Below are positions 10,801 through 21,239 of a DNA stretch of 52,744 nucleotides, in pieces. The number at the start of each line of letters is the position of its first letter. The first letter of the stretch is position 1. The notes under the pieces were generated by a model. That model searched no databases and was not told where the DNA came from. It worked only from the letters and a program-made list of their open reading frames with translations. The DNA is from Aureococcus anophagefferens. Taxonomy: Eukaryota; Sar; Pelagophyceae; Pelagomonadales; Pelagomonadaceae. The stretch spans positions 395,744-448,487 of the forward strand of contig NW_008705574.1 of assembly GCF_000186865.1 (NCBI RefSeq), given 5' to 3'. A program made the translations under genes and the position numbers.

Positions 10801-12674
10801 GTAGCCGATGACGGCGTTGACCTCCTCGACTTTGAGGATGCGGCTCGGGTCCTTGAGCTCCTCCTCCGCGGCCTCGCGCTCGTCCTCCGCGGCGACCTCC
10901 GCGGCCCGGAGGTACGCCGCGGCCGCCTCCGGCAGCGCGGGCGCCGGGGGCAGCGCCTCCGCGAGCCGGGGCGTCGTGTCCAGCGGGGCGGGGCTCGACC
11001 CCGTCCAGCCCGGCTCGGGCTTGGCCACGCCGTCGCCGACGAGCCGCGCGCGGAGCCGCGTGCGGGACCTGGGCAGCACAAGAGTGATTCAACGTCGCTT
11101 CAACGTGAGTGTTCCGCGCGCGCGCGTTCCGGAATAAGCATCCACGCTTCGAGACCGTTCCAAGAGATGATCGCTCGTCCAAAAATCAGCCGAAACGAGT
11201 GGGAATCGGCCGAGCTAGGAGCCATTGAAGTTGGGAATTTCGCACCCTTTTCCTGCTCTGTCCGCGACCCGATCAGGACGCCGCACAATTCGACGTCCCA
11301 GGTCCGGTCGCCGTCCGCCGCCGCGCGCACGGCGTCGACGATGGGCTCGGCGAAGTAGGAGTCGTGGAGCGGCACGCGCGCGCGGCGCTTCTCCGTCTCC
11401 ACGAGGAGGCAGAGCCCGCGCTCGTCGTCGGCTTCGACGCGGCCCTTGTAGACGCGCGGCGCGCCCCGGCAGCCGTAGGCGAGCTCCATGGCGTCGACGG
11501 ACGCGTGGTAGCGCTTGATCTCGACGACGCGGTCGTTGAGCTCCGCGAGGTTTTCGTCGCCCCAGGTCGTGAACGCGAAAGTGTCCGGTTGGAAGAGCGC
11601 GTACTGGTTCACGAGATCCGCGAAGCGGCGGATGGGCGACGAGCAGTGGGCGTAAAAGTCGAGACCCAGCGACGCGTGGCCTAGAGCCGCGGCGTCGCCG
11701 TCGCCGCGGACGTACGTCGCCGCCGTCAGCGGCTCCCGTTGGGCCCTCAGGTTGCCGCCGGGCCATCGCTTTTGCGACGCGATCAAACGCCCAAAGTAGG
11801 CGTTGTAGCGGATCATGGTCCAGGCGATGAGATCCTCCGGGTCCTCGTCGCCGCTCAGGGCGCGCAGCACGTCGCGGCAGGCGCCCAGCGGGCTCGCGGG
11901 CGCCGCGAGGCCCATCTTCGCGTAGGTGGTGGCGTCGCCGTTGCGGATCACCGTGCGCTCGTGCCACTCGTGCGCGACCGTCGGTTTGTCGCCCGAGCAG
12001 TCCAGGGCGACCCAGAGCGTCACGGCGAAGCGGTCGACGCCCTCGTTCAGGGAGAGCTCGTCGTGGGCGAGCTCCGGCGGCAGCATGGGCACGGACGACC
12101 CGCCCTGGGTGGCGTAGTCCGCGTCCGGGTCCGTCGTGAAGACGCCCGAGTTGTAGGCCGACGACGCGCGGAGCCGCGCCCACTCGTAGAGCTCGCTGCC
12201 CGCGGGGATGCGCGCGGCGACGTCGGCGACGTGGATGCCGAGGATCCGCCGGCCGCCCTCGGGGTCGCTCAGCGAGAGCGCGTCGTCGATGTCGCGCGTC
12301 GACGCGTTGTCGACGCTGAAGACGACCTGCTCCCGCGCGTCGACGCGGCCCGCGGCGGCCGCGGTGGCATCCGTGAGGCCCCAGCTCGCGCGGGGCGGGT
12401 AGCGGCAGGGCTTGACGCGGAAGTGGAGCTGCATCGCCAGGAGTTCGACGGCGTGGTCGCCGACGTCGCCGAGGATGTCGACGAGGTCCGCGTACTGCGC
12501 GTCGTCGTCGGCGGGGAGCTTCACCTTGGCCCACTGGTTGTGCTTCGTCGGGCGCTTGCAGTTGACGATCCAGCGCTTGCCGCCGCCGAAGAGCACGGTC
12601 GCGGGGATGCCGTGCTGGCCGTAGCGGTTCCGGTCGTCGAACTTCATGATGGCCACGGCCTCGCGCGCCGCCAT
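7897..12674 (-). CDS. RNB exoribonuclease fused to Ski2-like DExH helicase
   Basis: Three exons, 12674-11269, 11068-10055 and 9853-7897, give 1458 residues; both introns are introners and all phases match. The first ~469 residues are an RNase II/RNB 3'-5' exoribonuclease: the acidic active-site motif DNASTRDIDDAL is at 122-133 and YAHCSSPIRRFADLV starts at 341. The rest is a Ski2/Mtr4-type RNA helicase: Walker A APTGSGKT 582-589, DEIH 729-732 (CVVSDEIHYINDVDRGAVWEE-type context), ALSATLKD, YHHSGMLPILRE, motif VI QMAGRAGRRG 1089-1098, and a C-terminal DSHCT-like end. A Gly/Lys-rich insert lies near 875-905, between the RecA domains. In known eukaryotes the RNB enzyme Dis3/Rrp44 and the helicases Mtr4/Ski2 are separate partners of the exosome. 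A single chain would thread RNA straight from helicase to nuclease. The start at 12674 (MAAREAVAIMKFDD) has no CSD or PIN domain before it. Confidence 0.85.
9854..10046 (+). mobile_element. Introner A1 (family A), intron 2 of the RNB-helicase gene
   Basis: 193-bp element inserted against the direction of its host gene. The 8-bp duplication GTTCTACG (gene sense) is at 10047-10054 and 9846-9853. The intron is 9854-10054, GT-AG; its donor comes from the duplication and its acceptor (CTGCCCAG) from the element end. The spliced codons read through EFYGTHDS in frame. Confidence 0.92.
11069..11260 (-). mobile_element. Introner A2 (family A), intron 1 of the RNB-helicase gene
   Basis: 192-bp element in host orientation. 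Flanks are GTCGCGGA (11261-11268) and GTCCCGCA (11061-11068): a duplication with two differences, so probably an older insertion. The intron is 11069-11268, exactly 200 bp, GT-AG. Splicing joins ..LIGS to RTRL.. and links the nuclease to the helicase. Confidence 0.88.
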
Positions 12675-12994
12675 GGTCGTGGTTGGGTGAGGGAGCACGC
12701 GAGGCGCTCCCGCTCTCGTCGTCCTCGCGGTCGCGTGTAGTGCTCGAGCAAGGCGAACCTGCTGAGCTTGGTTCGGGCGAGCGCCCGTCATGTTGACGTC
12801 AACTTGATGCGGTATCTTGCCTCTGGAGGCCTGCGAGGGGTCCGGCGCGGACTTGTCGAAACTTCCGACTGGTAGCATACGCAGCGTGCGCGCAGATGCA
12901 AAAACGCGCGCCCCCGCTCGATGCGCCGCGCGTCGCGCAGGACGATCGCCGCCGCCTCGGCCACATGATAGTTGACTTACGGACCCCCCCCCTC
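12675..12994. other. Intergenic, 320 bp
   Basis: Runs from the start of the RNB-helicase gene (minus) to the stop of the phosphatase gene (minus). It should contain the helicase-gene promoter. The only motif I can point to is the 12-bp palindrome listed separately. Confidence 0.5.
12792..12803. promoter_or_regulatory. Palindrome GTTGACGTCAAC, possible bZIP site
   Basis: A perfect 12-bp palindrome with the core TGACGTCA, about 120 bp upstream of the RNB-helicase start codon. TGACGTCA is the classic CRE/bZIP site, and stramenopile aureochromes bind TGACGT-type cores. The functional role is inferred from motif and position only. Confidence 0.35.
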
Positions 12995-14085
12995 CTAGAG
13001 CAGCTGGACGGGCGTGGCGTTGGGCATGATGTACTTGCCGTCGAAGCCGAGGAACGACTCGCCGTCGACGGTCTTGCCGTTGCCCGTGAGGATGGAGAGC
13101 GCGGCGCCGGCCATGGAGTGGCCGTAGAGGAGCGCGACGGGCCTGGGCCCGTGTTTGCTCGGCAGCGCGGCGAGGGCGCCCTGCACGCTCTTGAGCACGC
13201 CGGCCATGCGCGCGAGGCACTCGACGAAGTTCTCGCCGGGCACCGCGCCGCCGGACGCGGGGTCGACGTAGCGGCCCGCGGACTTGACGACGGCGTTCTG
13301 CGCGAGGTAGAAGAGGTGGCAGATGCTCTCCGTGGGCATGTCCTTGACCATCATGTTGTCCCAGTCGCCGAACTGCATCTCCGCGGACGACGGCCACGTC
13401 TCGACGGCGACGCGGTCCGAGCCGTTGCGCCGGAGGAACGCCTTGCCCGTGTCCGCCGCGCCTGGGCAGGACAAGGGTGATTCAACGTCGCTTCAACGTG
13501 AGTGATCCGCGCGCGCGCGTTCCGAAAAAAACATCCACGCTTGGAGACCGTTCCGAGAGACGATCGCTCGTCCAAGAATTAGCCAAAACGAGTGGAAAAC
13601 GGCCGAGATATGAGCCTTTGAAGTTGGGAATTTCGCTCTCTTGTCCTGCCCTCCGCCGCGCGCGACAGCGGCGACAGGACCACGAGGTCGGGCTTGACGC
13701 CGAGCGTCTCGAGCTTGTCCGCCGCGTCCTCGGCCTGCTGCTTGCCGATGGCGTTGAGCGCGTTGTGCGGCTCGTCGACGTAGCCCTGGTAGACGCGCGG
13801 TTCCGTGTTGCCGCCCGTCTTGCCGTGGCGGCAGTACCAGAGCTCGGCGCCGAGGTCCGGCTTTTGGAAGGTCGGCGCGTAGGAGATGCGGCCCGTGGCG
13901 ACGTCGAGGGACAGGCCGAGGGACGCGGCGGTCTCCTCGAGCGCGCCGCAGTTCACCGTGCCGCTCGCGAGCCAGTTGGCGTAGTGCGCCTGCTGCTTCG
14001 CCTGGGCGGCCTTGATCTCGGCGTAGCGCGCGTCGAGCGCCGCGCCCGCCTCGCCCTTGGCCGTGTTCGCGTAGTACGACGCCAT
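12995..14085 (-). CDS. Histidine phosphatase superfamily protein
   Basis: Two exons, 14085-13662 and 13461-12995, joined across introner A3, give 296 residues. Members of this superfamily form a phosphohistidine at an RHG motif; here it is WYCRHGKTGGN with RHG at 86-88. The second half has the conserved LLYGHSMAG around the second catalytic histidine. The spliced junction reads LSPLSRAADTGKAFL, the normal 'SPLxRA..TA' helix of the family, which confirms the splice. No signal peptide is visible (MASYYANTAKGEAG), so it is probably cytosolic. The substrate cannot be told from sequence; a phosphoglycerate-mutase-like or phytase-like role is possible. Confidence 0.82.
13462..13653 (-). mobile_element. 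Introner A3 (family A) in the histidine phosphatase gene
   Basis: 192-bp element in host orientation. Perfect 8-bp duplication GCGCGGCG at 13654-13661 and 13454-13461. The intron is 13462-13661 (200 bp) and must be GC-AG, because no GT occurs in the duplication. The upstream end is GAGGGCAGG, one base away from the CAGGGCAGG of other copies. Confidence 0.92.
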
Positions 14086-14246
14086 CGCGCTCGGTGCGGC
14101 GCGGCTGCGACGAGCCGTCCGCTACTAGTAGTTGAGGTCGGAATCTCCACAGCAGCGCAGACACGCACGAGCGAGCGCCAAGCACTCTCTCGGCTGCAAG
14201 CGTCGTCCCTGGCCGCGGAATTTCGAGCCTGTTCGCCACCGAAACG

Positions 14247-15350
14247 ATGGGTCGCGCCCGCTCCAACTCGAACCTTTCATTGAATGAGTCGCTCGCGCTC
14301 GGCGTCGCCGTCACCGACGACATGGACAGCGAGCGCATGGTCGCGTACCGGGCCCAGTACCAGCAGTTCCGCCGCGGCGAGGCCCACGGCGCCGACGGCG
14401 AGCAGCCGAGCGAGGACGCGGCCCTGCGGCCCGCCCTCGAGGACGAGGGCGACCCCCACAGCAGCGTGAGCGAGACGGCGGAGCGCGAGTTCAACGAGCT
14501 CCTCGAGTGGCGCCTCGAGTACCAGCGCTACCGCGCGGGCGCGGCCAGGGGCGCGCACAGCGGGTCCCGGCCCGGCTGGACCGTCGAGACGCTCCGCCTG
14601 CTGCCCGTCGCGCGCCTCGCGGCGCACCGGCGCGCGCGGGGCCGCTCGGCGGCGCGGGACCTGCGGCGCGCGGACCGCGCGCGCGCGCGATCCGCGGAGC
14701 GGCCGGGCGAAGCGGATCGGCCGCCGCCGCCGCCCGCGCGCGCGGTCCACGTCCACGTGGGCTGCGGGCGCCTGGGCCTCGGCTTGGTCGTCCCGGCGCT
14801 GGCCCGGGGCCTGCTCCCGCGGGGCGGCGCCATCGCGCTGCTCCAGCGGCCGTCGAAGTCGTGGCACGTCGACGGCGCGCCGCTCGAGGACGGCGCGTCG
14901 GTGGACTGCAAGGTCAACGGCGACACGGTCTGCGGGTTGACCGTGGTGACGGACGCCGGCGCGTCCAAGATCCCCGAGCTGCTGCGGGGCGGCGCCCGGG
15001 GTTTGCTCGTGCTGTCGACGGCCGACGAGGCGGTCGACGGTCTGGCGGCCGCGGCGACGACGGCGAGCTGCTCCCTCGGCCCGGCGCTGGCCTCGGGCCT
15101 CGAGCCGCTCCTCGCGGGCCTCGAGCGCGCGCGGCGGACACCGCTCAAGTGCTTCGCGGCGGAGAACGACCACGACGCGGTGGAGAAATTCGCCGCGGAC
15201 GCGCGCGTCGCCCGGGCCCTCGACGTCGTGCCGCTCCTCGTGGACCGCGTCTGCACGGGCCGCGATCTCCGGGTCGACGCCGGCGGCTACGTGCTGGACA
15301 CGTCCACGGAGCCCTGGCGCGGCGAGATCGTGGTCATGAAGAACGACGAG

Positions 15351-15383
<33 letters not shown>

Positions 15384-16411
15384 GCCCCTTTGCCGTTCGC
15401 GGGCGCGGGCGTCTTCGAGCCGTCGAGCGCCGCGGAGGCCCAGTTCCTCCACCGGCGCAAGATCCTCACGGTCAACGGCACGCACACGACGCTGGCCTTC
15501 CTGACGCTCGCGTCGCGGGAGCCGCCGCCGCACCGGGGGCTCCCGAAGGGCTCGTACGAGCTCGTCCGCGCGATACCGCGGGAGGAGGAGGACGGCGACG
15601 CGGCGCCGACCTTCGACGACGACGACGACGACGACGACGACGTCGACGAGGTCTACCGCCAGACCTGGTGCTTCGCCGTCGCGCGGCAGCTGCTCCTGCT
15701 CTTCGAGTCGGACCTCGACGTCGCGCGCGCGGCGCTCGGCTGCGACGTCGACGCCGCGGGGGCGAAGTTGGACGACCGCGTCGCCTTCGGCCACGTCGCC
15801 GACGCGCTCCTCGAGAACGCGCGCGCGGCCATCGGGAGGCTCGGCCGCGGCGGCGACGCGACGTCGCGCGTGCTCGGCGCCGGCGTCGTCAAGCGCTACG
15901 AGGGGCGGCTGCTGCCCGTGGGCAAGTTCCTCGAGACGGCGGCGGAGAGCGGCCGCGCGTCCTGGCTCTCGACGAAGCTGCCCAAGCTCCTGCTCAAGAA
16001 GGCCAAGCTGAGCGAGACGACGCTCCGCCTCACGGTGCTGGGCAGGGCAGGAAAAGAGTGCGAAATTCCCAACTTCAAAGGCTTCTCTCTCGGCCGTTTT
16101 CCACTCGTTTCGGCTGATTTTTGGACGAGCGATCATCTCTTGGAACGGCCTTGAAGCGTGGATGTGTTTTCTTTAACGCGCGCGCGCGGAACACTCACGT
16201 TGAAGCGACGTTGAATCACCCTTTTGCTGCCCAGGTGCTGGGCCTCACGGCGGACGCGGCGCGCTTCTGCGACGGGTCCGAGAAGGCGAAGCCCGCGGCG
16301 CCGCCGGCGCCGTCGTCGCCGAAGCCCACGCCCAAGCTCAACGCGCCGCTGGCCAAGTCGCCCGCGCGCATGGCCGTGTCCTGCGCGACGCTCCCGGCGC
16401 TCGCGCGCTAG
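14247..16411 (+). CDS. Mannitol-1-phosphate-dehydrogenase-like protein
   Basis: Exons 14247-16034 and 16235-16411 (joined across introner A4) give 654 residues. About 165 N-terminal residues are unique and contain two similar charged 'YR.QYQ.FR/ YQRYRAG' segments. A Rossmann nucleotide-binding start HVGCGRLGLGL lies near 170. Then come AAENDHDAVEKF, LLVDRVC and RRKILTVNGTHTTLAFLTLA, which match the order of conserved blocks in mannitol-1-phosphate 5-dehydrogenases (NAD-linked fructose-6-P/mannitol-1-P conversion). Two Asp runs (GAC repeats, 15351-15380 and 15618-15643) interrupt the domain in loops. The C-terminus after the intron is Ala/Pro/Lys-rich. Mannitol is a common algal osmolyte, but the exact substrate is inference. 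Confidence 0.65.
16043..16234 (+). mobile_element. Introner A4 (family A) in the M1PDH-like gene
   Basis: 192-bp element in host orientation. Perfect duplication GTGCTGGG at 16035-16042 and 16235-16242. The intron is 16035-16234 (200 bp, GT-AG). Splicing gives ..LRLTVLGLTADAARF.. in frame. Confidence 0.94.
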
Positions 16412-16428
16412 GCTTCCCCTCGACGCGC

Positions 16429-16566
16429 GCGCGAGCGCGCTTGTATGTTAAGCTACCACGCCGTCGCACAGCCGACGATGGCCGCGGGCGCCAGAATTCC
16501 CCGGCGCGAGCGCGCGTGTATGGTAAGCTAACACGCCGTCGCGCAGCCGATGATGGCCGCGGGCGC
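16429..16566. repeat. Tandem duplication of a gene's 3' end, period 75 bp
   Basis: Segments 16429-16491 and 16504-16566 match at 58 of 63 positions. The right copy carries the last codons and stop of the minus-strand gene (PAAIIGCATAC-stop). The left copy is a spare, slightly diverged tail lying after that stop. Confidence 0.85.
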
Positions 16567-17724
16567 GGCGCACCGCGTCTCCGACGTCCGCCGCGGCGGG
16601 CTCGACGTCGGCGGCGGCGGCGGCGGCAGCGCGCCGCTGAGCAGGCTGGAGCCCGACGCGACGGCGTGGACGACGGCGTCGACGTCGCAGCCGCTCTCCG
16701 CGAGGAGTAAGCGGCAGACGCAGAGCGCCGCGATGGCGTCGAGGCAGCCGACGGCGTCGACGCCGGCGACGGAGTGCGCGACGTTCGACGCGAGCACGGG
16801 CAGGAAGAGGACGGGCACAAAGAGCGACGCGGCGAGGCCCGCGCCGGCGCGCGCGCCGAACTTCTCCGCGCGGCGCGCGAGCTTGTTCGTCAAGACGGGC
16901 AGCCGCGTGAGGTCGCAGAGCGGCGCGAAATCGGCGAGGCCCGCGCGCGCGAGGTTCGCGGCGCCGCCGGCCGGGGCGGCGGGCGCCGCCGGCGCCTCCG
17001 CCTCGGCCGCCTCCGGCTCGGCCCAGGCCGCGGGCGCCGCCGCGGCGACCTCGAAGGGCGTCGTGATCGTCCAGCGCTCCTCGGCCGCGGAAGCGCGCGC
17101 GCGTCGCGCGTCGCCGTCCTCCGCCGGGACCGGGACCTCGTCCCCCTCGTCCTTCGCCGCGGCGGCGTACTTGGCCGCGACGAGCGCGAGGACGTGGCGC
17201 TCGAGCGCGCCGACGGCCGTGTCGCCGCCGTCGTCCGCCGCGGGCCCTTTGGACGCGTCGCGCGCGCGCGCGTAGTCGAAGGCCGCGACGCCGAGGGCCG
17301 CCGCGCGCCGGAGCGTCGGCGGCGCGGTCCGCGGCACGGGCGCGACGGCGGCGGCGGCACGCGCGAGGATCTGGAGCCACGACGACGACCGGTCCGCGCC
17401 GAGCCGCTTCGCGAGGCCCTGCCCCGGCCGGTTCATGCGGCCGCTGAGGCCGCGGTTCTCGTCGAGGAGCAGGGCGCGCGCGGCCTCGCCGGGCATGATC
17501 GTGAAGGAGCCGCCGCGCGGGTCCGCGTCGACCTCGATGGGCGCCATGTGGCCGTGGACCGGGCCCTGGCGCAGGGCGCACGCGAGCTCCTCGCGCCCGG
17601 GCTGCCCCAGGGCCAGCGCGTAGAGCCAGGGCCGCAGCAGCCCGAGGCGCTCCATGTCGCGGGCGATGACCAGGTCCTGGCGCACGGCCTGGGCGAGCTC
17701 GCGCGTCGTGAGGCTCCGCGCCAT
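16528..17724 (-). CDS. Unknown protein, Ala-rich
   Basis: A single-exon frame of 398 residues from ATG 17724 (MARSLTTRELAQAVRQDL). I do not recognise it. The N-terminal 100 residues look globular (LGLLRPWLYALALGQPGREE). The middle is Ala/Glu/Pro-rich and low in complexity. Near 290-320 a hydrophobic stretch (LFVPVLFLPVLASNVAHSVAG) could be a membrane segment. A Pro run (PPPPPP) precedes the C-terminus. It is divergent from the pyrophosphatase gene across about 206 bp. Confidence 0.5.
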   Translation of the reverse strand: MARSLTTRELAQAVRQDLVIARDMERLGLLRPWLYALALGQPGREELACALRQGPVHGHMAPIEVDADPRGGSFTIMPGEAARALLLDENRGLSGRMNRPGQGLAKRLGADRSSSWLQILARAAAAVAPVPRTAPPTLRRAAALGVAAFDYARARDASKGPAADDGGDTAVGALERHVLALVAAKYAAAAKDEGDEVPVPAEDGDARRARASAAEERWTITTPFEVAAAAPAAWAEPEAAEAEAPAAPAAPAGGAANLARAGLADFAPLCDLTRLPVLTNKLARRAEKFGARAGAGLAASLFVPVLFLPVLASNVAHSVAGVDAVGCLDAIAALCVCRLLLAESGCDVDAVVHAVASGSSLLSGALPPPPPPTSSPPRRTSETRCAAPAAIIGCATAC

Positions 17725-17930
17725 CGTCTCGAGAGTGTTCCTCAAACGAGGGACAAGCCCATCGAGGTCCGGTTAAAATCCGTTTCAAAGCTTGATGGCG
17801 CCACGTTCAAGGCTTGATGACGTTTACAATCCAGAATCGTGTCCCAGTTGAGAACGTGCTCGCTCTTGCAGCCGATCCGTGCTCGCGACGTTGGGAGGTG
17901 CCCTGTCATCGTCAGTCCCGAACACTCGCG

Positions 17931-20529
17931 ATGGGGTCCGACTACGCGGATAAGATGGGCGTGCACGAGGTCGTGTTCCCGGCGCTCGTCGGCGGGTGCG
18001 TCGGCCGTCCCGCGCGCGCGCACCTCCCCTCCCAAGATCCCGGCCAGCCCACCCCAGCACCCGCCCTCGCCGTTTCCGGGCTGCCCCGACCCGCGTTCCG
18101 CGAAACCTCCGACACAACCCACCCTCCCCAGGGCCATCGCGCTCATGTTTACCATGGTGCTCTACAAGCGCCTCATGGCCAACCCCACGGGCGCGGGCGT
18201 CGGCCGGCCGCTCGTCGACAAGTACGGCGCGATGGTCAAGGCCGGCGCCAAGGCCTTCCTCGTCGAGGAGTACAAGTGGCTCTTCGTCTTCGTCGTCGTC
18301 CTCGGCCTCATCCTCCTCCTCCTCTTCACCATCGAGGAGCAGACGACCAAGTCCGACGGCGTGCGCACGGCGTTCGCGTTCTTCCTGGGCGCGGCGCTGT
18401 CCGCGTCCGCGGGCTGGCTCGGCATGATGGTCGCCACGGACGGCAACACGCGCACGACGGCGGCCTGCGCGGGCAAGGAGGTCGTCGACGCCAAGACGGG
18501 CGAGGTCACGGGCACGGGCACGCTCAACGACGGCTTGCGCGTCGCGTTCACGGCCGGCGCGGTCATGGGCTTCGTCGTCGTCGGCCTGGGGCTGCTGGGC
18601 GTCGGGTCGGCGTTCCTCGTCGTCGCCGTCAACTACTCCAAGGCCGAGGCGCTCCAGGTGCTCGCGGGCTTCGGCTTCGGCGCGTCGAGCATCGCGCTCT
18701 TCGCGCGCGTCGCCGGCGGCATCTACACCAAGGCCGCGGACGTCGGCGCGGACCTCGTGGGCAAGGTCGAGGCGGGCATCGACGAGGACGACCCGCACAA
18801 CCCCGCCGTCATCGCGGACAACGTCGGCGACAACGTCGGCGACGTCGCGGGCATGGGCGCGGACCTCTTCGAATCCTACGTCGGCTCGATCATCGCGGCC
18901 GCGACGCTCGCGCCGCGCGACTGCGAGGTCGCGCTGCCCTTCTGGCTCGCCGGCGCGGGCGTGCTCGCGTCGCTCATCGGCACCTTCGCCGTGTCGACGA
19001 AGGAGAAGGGCGAGGGCTGGAACTCGAATCTAGGCGCGCTCATGTGGGCGCTCGAGAAGGGCACGTTCCTCGCGGGCGCGACGTTCCTCGGCCTCGCGGC
19101 GGCGTGCTGCCACTACCTCGGCGGGCTGTGGGGGTCCTACCTCTGCGTCATCATCGGCCTGGCGACGGGCGTCGTCATCGGCAAGCTCACGGAGTACTTC
19201 ACGTCCTTCGACTTCGCGCCGGTCCAGTCGATCAAGGCGCGCGGGTCCACGGGCCCGGCGACGGTGGTCATCCAGGGCCTGGGCGTGGGCATGCTCTCCT
19301 GCGTGCCGACGATTTTTGTGCTGGTCGCGGCGATCCTGGGCTGCGCGGCCATCAAGGGCGAGTACGGCATCGCGATCGCCGCCGTCGGCATGCTCGCGAC
19401 GCTCGGCATCACGCTCGCGACGGACGCGTACGGCCCCGTGGCGGACAACGCGGGCGGCCTCGCGGAGATGGACCCGGCGATCCCCGACAGCGTGCGCCAG
19501 ATCACGGACTCGCTCGACGCGCTCGGCAACACGACGGCCGCGACGGGCAAGGGCTTCGCGATCGGCTCCGCGGTGCTCACGTCGCTGTCGCTCCTCGCGG
19601 CCTTCAAGAACCAGGCGGGTTTGGACGACGCCCAGCTCGCGGTGACGGACCCCTACGTGCTCTCCGGCGCGCTCTTCGGGGCCATGCTGCCCTACATGTT
19701 CGCCGCGCTGACGATGATCTCCGTCGGCAAGGCGGCCGCGGAGATCATCTGCGAGGTCCGCGACCAGTTCCACAACCGGCCGGACCTCGTCGCCGCCGAC
19801 GGCAAGACGACGCTCCGCGACTGCATCATGATGGCGTCGAACGGCGAGAAGATCCCGCCGGAGATGGACGTCGCGCCCGACAGCAACAAGTGCGTCGAGA
19901 TCTCGACGCGGTCGTCCGTGCGCGAGATGGTCGCGCCGGGCGCCTACGCGATCCTCGCGCCCCTCTTCGTCGGCTTCCTCGTCGGCCCGGCCTGCCTCGT
20001 GGGCATGCTCTCCGGCGCGATCTGCTCCGGCGCCATGGTCGCGATCATGATGTCGAACGCGGGCGGCGCGTGGGACAACTCGAAGAAGTTCTGCGAGAAG
20101 GACGGCACCAAGGGCCTGTCGAAGAAGAAGAACGCCGACGGCTCCCACAAGTTCCCGGCGAAGAAAGCCCACTACGACGCCTGCGTCGTCGGCGACACCG
20201 TCGGCGACCCGTTCAAGGACACGTCGGGCCCCGCGCTCAACATCCTCATCAAGCTCATGTCCATGGTGTCGCTCACCGTCGCGCCCCTCCTCAAGGCCTA
20301 CCACAAGAACTGGGACCACTACCACTGGGGCTTCATCCCCTTCGGCCTCTTCGTCATCGTCACCTACGCGCTCGTGAAGAACAACATCCTCACGTGGCAG
20401 GACCCCATCCAGGCCCTCCTCGAGAAGGGCGCCGACCAGGCGGACGAGGAGACGGGCGCGCTCCTGCCCCCGAAGGAGGTCGAGCTCCCGGAGAAGACGG
20501 GCCCCGAGCAGGTCGCCGTCGTCGCCTAG
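17931..20529 (+). CDS. K+-dependent H+-translocating pyrophosphatase
   Basis: Membrane pump that uses pyrophosphate hydrolysis to move protons into vacuoles or related acidic compartments. Exons 17931-17995 and 18132-20529 give 820 residues. The short first exon supplies MGSDYADKMGVHEVVFPALV and joins to AIALMFTMVLYKRL. Diagnostic motifs are present: YTKAADVGADLVGKVE, DNVGDNVGDVAGMGADLFES and a C-terminal KAHYDACVVGDTVGDPFKDT. The segment GNTTAATGKGFAIGSA has Ala where K+-independent pumps have Lys, so this is the K+-stimulated type I form. Length fits the family, with about 16 membrane spans expected. It has a conventional 136-bp GT-AG intron, not an introner. Confidence 0.96.
17996..18131 (+). 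other. Conventional intron of the pyrophosphatase gene
   Basis: 136 bp, GT-AG, with a C-rich 3' half ending CCTCCCCAG. It has no terminal repeat or flanking duplication. It is required to join the ATG exon to the conserved N-terminus. Confidence 0.88.
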
Positions 20530-20674
20530 GCGCGCCTCGCGGCCCCGTCCCCGACGGACGCGCGGCCCCGCCACGGGTTCCCTCTAAGAGATAACTCGTC
20601 CCCCGCGTACGACTCGTACCGGCGCCTCCCCCCCGCGGACGACACTCGTACCGGCGCCTTCGCTTAGGCCGCGC

Positions 20675-21130
20675 CTACATGCCGCCGCCGAGGCCGATGG
20701 ACGCGTAGAGCTCGGACATCTTCTCGTTCATGGCGGCGATGGACTTGGCCTGGGCGTCCATCATGGCGTCGGTGTAGCCCTTGGAGAGCGCCTCGGCGTC
20801 CATGCCGTCGAAGCCGGGAGCGGCGCAGGCCGTCGCCTGCTGCTGGCCGTTCATCTTGAACGTGACGGTGCCGTCGGCGTTCGCGCCCTCGAACTCGGCG
20901 GCGCCGAGCTCCTTCTGGAGCTCCGCGCTCTTCTTCGCGATTTCCTGCGCCTTCTTGAACTGGTCCATGACGCCGGCGACGTTGCTCAGCGCGCCGCCGC
21001 CCTCCTTCTTGCCGCCGCCGCCGAAGAGATCCCGTCGCGCGAGGGAGCGGGCCGGCGCGGCGCGCGGCGGCGCGAAGGCGCCGACGAGGGACGCGCACAG
21101 GGCCGCGATGATGAGCTTGCACGGCGCCAT
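20675..21130 (-). CDS. Plastid-targeted YbaB/EbfC nucleoid-associated protein
   Basis: Small DNA-binding protein of the bacterial YbaB/EbfC family, here 151 residues. The leader MAPCKLIIAALCASLVGAFA followed by PPRAAPARS is a signal peptide with the GAFAP-type motif that directs proteins across complex plastid membranes. The mature part has the usual helix (GVMDQFKKAQEIAKKSAELQ), a beta-sheet core (GTVTFKMNGQQQ) and a C-terminal helix (AAMNEKMSELYASIGLGGGM). A role in plastid nucleoid organisation is inferred from the family. It is divergent from the YHS gene across 109 bp. Confidence 0.88.
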   Translation of the reverse strand: MAPCKLIIAALCASLVGAFAPPRAAPARSLARRDLFGGGGKKEGGGALSNVAGVMDQFKKAQEIAKKSAELQKELGAAEFEGANADGTVTFKMNGQQQATACAAPGFDGMDAEALSKGYTDAMMDAQAKSIAAMNEKMSELYASIGLGGGM

Positions 21131-21239
21131 GCTCTGCTGCAAGCTCGGCGAGATCGAGCTTTTGGGGTGGGGGTTCAAGCAAGTATTCACCCAAGTTTTA
21201 TTACACCCTTCTGATCCGAGGCTGCCCCAGAAAGCACCA

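Noticed and set aside
10027..13397. RNB nuclease and Ski2-like helicase as two separate genes
   Set aside because: The RNB frame ends only inside introner A2 and the helicase has no convincing own start. Removing the 200-bp introner joins them in phase.
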